Below are positions 59,901-64,000 of a stretch of DNA of 64,000 nt, piece after piece. The stretch lies in the NCBI RefSeq assembly GCF_004745955.1, contig NZ_SRLD01000005.1, forward strand, positions 104,719 to 168,718, in the 5' to 3' direction. The translations under genes and the position numbers were made by a program. Numbering within the stretch: the first letter of the stretch is position 1; every line of letters starts with the position of its first letter. This stretch comes from Hymenobacter elongatus. GTDB taxonomy: Bacteria > Bacteroidota > Bacteroidia > Cytophagales > Hymenobacteraceae. The notes below the pieces were generated by a model. It was not told the DNA's origin and made no database searches. It saw only the letters and a list, made by a program, of their open reading frames with translations.

Positions 59901-62660
59901 ATATTTAGTAAGAACACAATATATTATTTTTTTATCGCTTTTGAACACAAGTATATCCCCAACTTTAAATTTGGATTTATCGGCTCTGATACCACCAACT
60001 TTATTTATTTCAGCGGTATTCCCGTTGTTTAGTACAGTTACTTTTCCTCTTTTAGTAGAAATTTCTGGTAATTCATACCCAAAACGAGTAGGAGGAATTA
60101 AACTCACGCACCCTTCACCAAGTGTTTTTAATGACTTTAACGTCAGCTTACCTTGTAAATCAAGGTAAGCTGAGGAGGGCTCGTGATCCTTAGAAGTGTA
60201 AAATGCATCAGCCGTACCATAACTATTAACAGTGCCGGGTGAAAGAGAATAGTCGTAGGATAGCTCCACACCTTTTACCACTTTTCCTAGGAATGAAGTG
60301 CCTAGTGAAGCAATATCGTTAGTATCTATTATATTTTCTCCTGTGTGCTCTCCTCTTTCAAAAAAAAGTGCTACATCGGCACCAGGATACTCAGGATCTT
60401 GACTGCCTATACCTTTTTCGGACGCAGGTATATTATATGTACTAGAAAGTGATTTAATATCAGTAGGAACGTCCTTATTGTTTAGCAGCAGTATTCTTTT
60501 GAGCCGTAGTTGAGCCTTCGCATAAGTATAAATTTTGGTGACCACTGCATTCTCACAAATACCTTGATAGCATTCAGCTTCTTTAAAATTAGTATTTCGG
60601 CTTATTCCATAGGGCTGCTGAGCGCCTGCACCCCGGTAGTCCTTTCCATCAGCACGCAGCTCTTTCTCAAAGATGGCCGTATGGGAACGGGTACGAATCG
60701 AGTTCAAATAGTAGATCTGCTTGAAGCCAAATGAATGAGTTCTGAAGCCACCATCCAAATCGATATGAAAACCCTCCGAAGGGTTACGCCACTGGTATGA
60801 CTCAATCCATTTGCCATAGTTAAAATCAACCCAATAACCCCAGTCACCTTCATCGACGAGTCCATCAGAGTTTCGGTCCACGTAATCTGGACCGGTTACT
60901 GCCGTTAGAAACCAGGTATAAGCATAATCGTTCGGTTTACTAAGCTTATTCCATGCGGTGAGATCATTAATATTTTCAGTTTTTACCTGTTCACTACTGC
61001 TGTATGCTGGCAACGCAAAGTGGTAAACGACGCCACTTTCATTCGTAATCATAAAGCCGCCTATCTGATCATCATTGACTGCCTTTCTGGTCAGCCCTGC
61101 TGACGTTGTGTTAATAAAGCCAGCGAATTTAGCGGTATTCTCACGAATTTGTTTGTTCGTGAAATATTCAATGTGCTTAGAACCCGTGAGTCTATCTTTT
61201 GCTGGATCATAACCTAAGTTATCATTTGGATCGGAGCTGCCTTTAACAGAGTTCTTATCGAATGTATAGCGTAAATCATTCGAATTATCCCCAATCCAAG
61301 GGCCTTCAGTATTTTCCTGTAGATAGCGGTTCGAAAAATCATTTTCGAATCGAAATGATAACTGCTTATTATCCGAAGGACGTGGGTTCGACATGATAAT
61401 AATCCGGCCATCTCTGGAGCGCCGGGTGCGGCTATATAATGCTTCCTGATAACTATAGGGGCGCATACTGCCCGAGAGTCCTTGGGCTACAACATTGTAG
61501 TTATCGTAGTCAGGAAAACTTCCTCCTTGCACAAAATCTGGATCCGGATTATCGTAAATATTTTCGTTTTCCGGATCAAGGAGGCGATAGGTATCATAAG
61601 CTTGGTTATCAAGTTCTGTCCTTTTGTAGCCATGTCGATACTCGAGCGAGTTGTCATTATAAGATATAGGAATTCTAGCATTGGATTGAAATCCCTTTGG
61701 ATAATATAAGGCCCCATGAGTTGCGGCTGTCTCTGTTTCATCACTCCATACACGCTGGTAATCATATCCGAGTGATACGCTGATACCAGGATAAACAGGA
61801 ATATCAATACCGATACTTTGGGATTCTGAACTGATGTTACCTGCCCGGTCATTGGCTATTCCAATACTACCTCCCCCAACTTTAACGGAAGGAGAACCAC
61901 CAGCTGAACTCATACTAGCGCCTAATAATGTGGTGCCACCAGAACTTATGCTAGCGCCACCATTTGCACTTACAGAACTGAAATTGGTGGATAGGCCAAC
62001 ATTGGCACCTACTGAAACAGCTGTGTTGCTACTTACCCCAATGCCCGCTCCCATGTAGCCCTGGCCGTACCCGTCGGTGCCCATCGACACCGAGGCACCA
62101 ACTCCTACTGATGATTGAGAACTAGTCAGACCTAGGCCCAATCCGAGATATCCACCTACTCCGAAGCCCTTGTAAGTATCCTGAGAAAAGGCAAGACCAA
62201 AGGATACTGAGGCTGGGCACCCTTGTGCCCCAGCTGTTATACCTACCGAATAAGTTGACCTCTCACTGCCTTCCCAATACTCCCGGTTGACCATCGAGAC
62301 GCCGTTATGGTCGTCAGCATAACCATTTACGTTACGGGAAATAGCCCCTGGGTTCAGACTCCAACCTAAACCCACCCAGGAAGCATCAGTATTGGGTTGT
62401 ACACCAGCGTGATAGGATAAGGATAAGGGATACCCGCCTTCAGGTCCTGGTACTTCCAGCAATGGAATACCATATGTTAAGTCCCCGCTATTTAGATTGA
62501 CCATGTCCGTTGTATCAACGGGCTCAAAGTTGGTTGCTTCGGGCACTGTTGGCCCTGAGGTCAGGGCATAGCTAGCCACTGGCCATACCAATTGAGTGCT
62601 CATCTGGACCAGAAAAAAGACCGCAATGGTGCGAGCTACCCTATAATTTTGGAAGAACAT
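56934..62660 (-). CDS. Giant secreted partner of the RHS protein
   Basis: A 1908-residue protein with a signal peptide (about 1-32). The segment EPVDTTDMVNLNSGDLTYGI and PLSLSYHAGVQPNTDASWVG, then LGWSLNPGAISRNVNGYADD, is shared by large Bacteroidota proteins related to the SpvB/RHS class. Residues about 140-290 form a Gly/Ser-rich alternating strand region (SVGVGASVSMGTDGYGQGYM). The middle includes many beta strands with YD-like repeats near the C-terminus (RVTDILDNFNLFSHYEYDAV, GRITSVSRETFSHG). The last ~90 residues form an Ig-like domain (KKITVQ). No T9SS tail is visible. It is always found next to an RHS/DUF6443 gene in relatives, as here, so the two probably assemble or export together. 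Confidence 0.78.
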   Translation of the reverse strand: MFFQNYRVARTIAVFFLVQMSTQLVWPVASYALTSGPTVPEATNFEPVDTTDMVNLNSGDLTYGIPLLEVPGPEGGYPLSLSYHAGVQPNTDASWVGLGWSLNPGAISRNVNGYADDHNGVSMVNREYWEGSERSTYSVGITAGAQGCPASVSFGLAFSQDTYKGFGVGGYLGLGLGLTSSQSSVGVGASVSMGTDGYGQGYMGAGIGVSSNTAVSVGANVGLSTNFSSVSANGGASISSGGTTLLGASMSSAGGSPSVKVGGGSIGIANDRAGNISSESQSIGIDIPVYPGISVSLGYDYQRVWSDETETAATHGALYYPKGFQSNARIPISYNDNSLEYRHGYKRTELDNQAYDTYRLLDPENENIYDNPDPDFVQGGSFPDYDNYNVVAQGLSGSMRPYSYQEALYSRTRRSRDGRIIIMSNPRPSDNKQLSFRFENDFSNRYLQENTEGPWIGDNSNDLRYTFDKNSVKGSSDPNDNLGYDPAKDRLTGSKHIEYFTNKQIRENTAKFAGFINTTSAGLTRKAVNDDQIGGFMITNESGVVYHFALPAYSSSEQVKTENINDLTAWNKLSKPNDYAYTWFLTAVTGPDYVDRNSDGLVDEGDWGYWVDFNYGKWIESYQWRNPSEGFHIDLDGGFRTHSFGFKQIYYLNSIRTRSHTAIFEKELRADGKDYRGAGAQQPYGISRNTNFKEAECYQGICENAVVTKIYTYAKAQLRLKRILLLNNKDVPTDIKSLSSTYNIPASEKGIGSQDPEYPGADVALFFERGEHTGENIIDTNDIASLGTSFLGKVVKGVELSYDYSLSPGTVNSYGTADAFYTSKDHEPSSAYLDLQGKLTLKSLKTLGEGCVSLIPPTRFGYELPEISTKRGKVTVLNNGNTAEINKVGGIRADKSKFKVGDILVFKSDKKIIYCVLTKYISESLSYPNNDRFEVRYLINIPQPLADYDARTTKNPPYLKDHVDEWGLFKSDYDPRTTGGIEVYTRATTEVSSKATDVWSLRTISSPLGSTVSFDYEGDDYKGTVIEKPDAIAYIPSSGPLRTVSSNEIVRGQGFILIKAHIATSSFFKIGEKILVSGLVSKESGQGTEMRQDIPLSIVDVPDENTAAGSSNTYAIAVKEIDPNNGLFHPMDGSNFNATTIFLGFVKRFEKPKKYYGGGIRVSKVKVATAQAERTTTYNYDFAGNSSGVTSYEPGSIINVPKSEYAYYHTENTSESFKNLYKEWMQTYYKSLPTLLSTSRELPSPGVQYEFVTVQDVLKRKGETTELTMPNSSMYQFEVFKPYMLGLTGAPFTQLSATSESEVRVRRMAIKDFTSRIGKLKRIIAFDQRRNKLRETINHYLHDDAQSRTTEQEAAAYTQKLAAFDKQGIIQESFGDSREVLNPGMHYDRKIVMSQRDVYPTIQLGTTTINYKTGVRTSSQNLAFDFYSGAPTKVLSVDGYGNRFMTQSVPAYRKYPAMGPKTTQAANRNMLMQQASTYVYKVDAANTAVGILSAQVQTWSDQVPVLGANTTDPTLFGSQPGIWRPYKSYVWMPEGTTPDGVTLLNPSTPQSFVDFYSSANSPWWRATLEATLYDVYSGALEAKDMNQQFVATKRGFTHSKVLISGSQTRYQEIAYSGAEDEPASNGSFSGGITTTLASGGSTIFSDPARTTDKTHTGTQSLKVLSTHNGFSYNVPLAVISTRRVYKASVWATSPEVKLSYLLNGVQKDAVRGTSTRQANGWYLLELQIPAIGWGNSSFQVNSSNESAGDVYMDDFRFQPIDASTQAYVYNNRTGRVTDILDNFNLFSHYEYDAVGRITSVSRETFSHGVRQISGYNYHYAGTPTALDEVELQLKVQAGNVITIEVLLPAALAATSQIGYKTTASGAYRPVTGSTFTYSATGSGIHWLKVQIQDAFGNSREIAKKITVQ

Positions 62661-62693
62661 ATACTGGAAGCAAACGTGTTGTGTAGGCGGTTT

Positions 62694-63293
62694 CTACTGA
62701 AAACTGATTTTGGGTATTTTTTGAATATCTGACTGGCGAAAACGGAAAGCTAGATTACCACAACCCAAACCAAACTCTCGAACATTTACTTGCAACCATT
62801 CTGCTTTTGGCCTTAGAGGAAAAGCCAAAAGTAACTGTGTGGCGGAACTCATAGCATAAGTCCGATCAAGAGAATACGTGAGGGGACGTAATGTGTCACC
62901 GTCTGCAGTCGTTATACTAACATACTGTTGCATTCCAAAAGACAATGTTCTTAGCAACGCGCCATACTTATTTAGCCCTACTGCTGGATCTAAAACCTCA
63001 TGGCCTTTTACTGAGAAAGTAAGGGTAAAATACTGAACAGCATTGTATGCGCTGGAGGCTTCTTGGAACGCTATGGCCGTAGCAGGATGCTCAGGTGAAA
63101 AATCTCGAAAGACTAGTAAATCCACAGGTAAGTATGAGGCCGTAATATGGATATCCTGTACATCCTGAATATGAACAAGTCCGTTATGAGTATCTTGAAT
63201 ATATATCTCTAATTCTTCACCGCTCACCTTCTGCTTACAAGCAGTTGCTACGAGAAAAAGGGATATAATTGCACTGAAAAATCCGAATTTCAT
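62694..63293 (-). CDS. Lipoprotein of the RHS operon
   Basis: A 199-residue protein with lipobox VATAC (Cys near 19) and a beta-rich mature domain: IYIQDTHNGLVHIQDVQDIH, YFTLTFSVKGHEVLDPAVG, LLLAFPLRPKAEWLQVNVRE and a C-terminal strand. No family was recognised. Its ATG overlaps the upstream OmpH-like stop (TAATG), and the giant secreted protein follows 33 bases later. It is probably anchored to the outer membrane and may help in export or assembly. Confidence 0.72.
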   Translation of the reverse strand: MKFGFFSAIISLFLVATACKQKVSGEELEIYIQDTHNGLVHIQDVQDIHITASYLPVDLLVFRDFSPEHPATAIAFQEASSAYNAVQYFTLTFSVKGHEVLDPAVGLNKYGALLRTLSFGMQQYVSITTADGDTLRPLTYSLDRTYAMSSATQLLLAFPLRPKAEWLQVNVREFGLGCGNLAFRFRQSDIQKIPKISFQ

Positions 63294-63832
63294 TATCTTT
63301 TATAAGGTCTATATTCCTCATTTAGCTCAACTATCACCTCATCTGTAATGTCTAATCCTTCTCGGGCGTAGGCAATATTGCCACTCTGATTTGCTACTAA
63401 GATTAAATCATAATTTTTTCTTTTACCGTATTGACTCAAGAATGCGTTTACTTGGTTAAGAATCAACTGGGTACTCTGATCATCTTCCCTTCTAGCATTT
63501 TCTTGCACTGATTTCTGATAATCTACTAATTGCTTCTGCTTATATTGTATTGTTGATACAGCAATTTTTTTCTCTTTTTCTGTCATGGTACTGACTCCTC
63601 TCTCATACTGACTAATGGCTTTTTGTACGATATTTGTTAACGTATCCGTATTACTTTGCCATTTGAGCAATTTTGCTTTATATGCTCCTCGCGCATCAAG
63701 CATTGCTTGATAGTTATTCAATAATTTGCCAGAGTCAACATAAGCGATATTTTTATCAGACAAGTTGAATAAAATATAAGCAGACAGGCATATAAGTATT
63801 ATTATACATGCAGAGTGTATTTTTAATGTCAT
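63293..63832 (-). CDS. OmpH/Skp-like periplasmic chaperone
   Basis: A 179-residue protein. An uncleaved or cleaved signal segment (residues 5-25) precedes NIAYVDSGKLLNNYQAMLDA, the usual beginning of the OmpH family. Two long amphipathic coiled-coil helices (about 45-125) contain KKIAVSTIQYKQKQLVDYQK, and the fold closes with YDLILVANQSGNIAYAREGL, then DITDEVIVELNE. Skp-like chaperones hold unfolded outer-membrane or secreted proteins in the periplasm. As first gene of the operon it probably assists the two giant proteins encoded after it. Confidence 0.83.
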   Translation of the reverse strand: MTLKIHSACIIILICLSAYILFNLSDKNIAYVDSGKLLNNYQAMLDARGAYKAKLLKWQSNTDTLTNIVQKAISQYERGVSTMTEKEKKIAVSTIQYKQKQLVDYQKSVQENARREDDQSTQLILNQVNAFLSQYGKRKNYDLILVANQSGNIAYAREGLDITDEVIVELNEEYRPYKR

Positions 63833-63907
63833 GCTTTTCAGGCAGGGTGTAATTCAAAACTTCGCTTGGGGCCGATATCTTTGAAGGAGACCATTGCCCC
63901 CCTTGTG

Positions 63908-64000
63908 ATGATGACCAAAGCGGACTACCTAGCCCTGGCTGAAACGCGTTTCGAGGCGCTCTGCGCCTTAGAGCGGCACGCCGACTTCTACACGTTTGAG
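63908..64000 (+). CDS. N-terminus of an unidentified protein, cut by the window edge
   Basis: An open frame with MTKADYLALAETRFEALCAL continues to the last base. It starts at ATG 63908 or 63911, diverging from the OmpH-like gene. TATCTTTG at 63876-63883 could be its -7 box. The composition is GC-rich and protein-like. Thirty residues are too few to assign a family. Confidence 0.55.
   Translation, partial: MMTKADYLALAETRFEALCALERHADFYTFE

Overview
The window looks like a chromosomal segment of a Bacteroidota bacterium, most likely Hymenobacter or a close relative. Reasons: generally GC-rich genes, type IX secretion (T9SS) C-terminal sorting domains, DUF4394 and RHS/DUF6443 surface proteins, Bacteroidota-type -7 boxes (TAnnTTTG), few Shine-Dalgarno sequences, and many long palindromic intergenic repeats. 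The species assignment is an inference from gene content; no rRNA gene is present.

Region 1 (1-14 kb): a T9SS-exported protein cut by the left edge, a mini-protein with a PID-CTERM-like tail, a zinc-ribbon protein, then a 3.08-kb unit with 34-bp inverted termini and a TTAGATT flanking duplication. That unit carries a Crp-type regulator, an apolipoprotein N-acyltransferase-like protein and a DUF4199-like protein, and no transposase. Beside it lies the wreck of rtcB, truncated, frameshifted and split by a small palindromic mobile element with a 5-bp target duplication. Then come an HDAC-type deacetylase, a J-domain protein, a small monooxygenase, a hydrolase, KDPG aldolase, an acetyltransferase and a pectate lyase remnant.

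Region 2 (14-40 kb) is mostly housekeeping: SelO, a WYL regulator next to a DinB-family gene, a cupin, a STAS-like protein, lipoproteins, a large AsmA-like protein, a zinc phospholipase C-like enzyme, AsnA, a RecE-like nuclease, an M1 aminopeptidase lipoprotein, the 5-oxoprolinase operon pxpB-pxpC-pxpA with an NRAMP-type transporter, a 1077-residue VPS10/BNR-repeat protein and HelD. The clearest regulatory find is upstream of asnA: a 34-codon leader ORF with eight Asn codons in a 12-codon stretch, followed by mutually exclusive antiterminator and terminator hairpins. This is the layout of ribosome-mediated transcription attenuation by asparagine supply.

Region 3 (40-49 kb) is a mobile, decaying zone: a frameshifted RND pump fragment joined to an RHS fragment, an IS3 tail fused to foreign sequence, a tRNA 3'-end remnant, a tyrosine integrase, a truncated second tyrosine recombinase, an AT-rich orphan gene, a serine recombinase, an IS1182-like element with 17-bp inverted ends, and a HEPN-like gene.

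Region 4 (49-64 kb) is a minus-strand, tightly packed surface operon: OmpH-like protein, lipoprotein, 1908-residue secreted protein, 1848-residue RHS protein, a translationally coupled small lipoprotein, and a T9SS BNR-repeat protein.

Throughout, at least nine long palindromes recombine a few outer arm types with a few inner core types. Two of them have direct repeats at their ends, which marks them as mobile.
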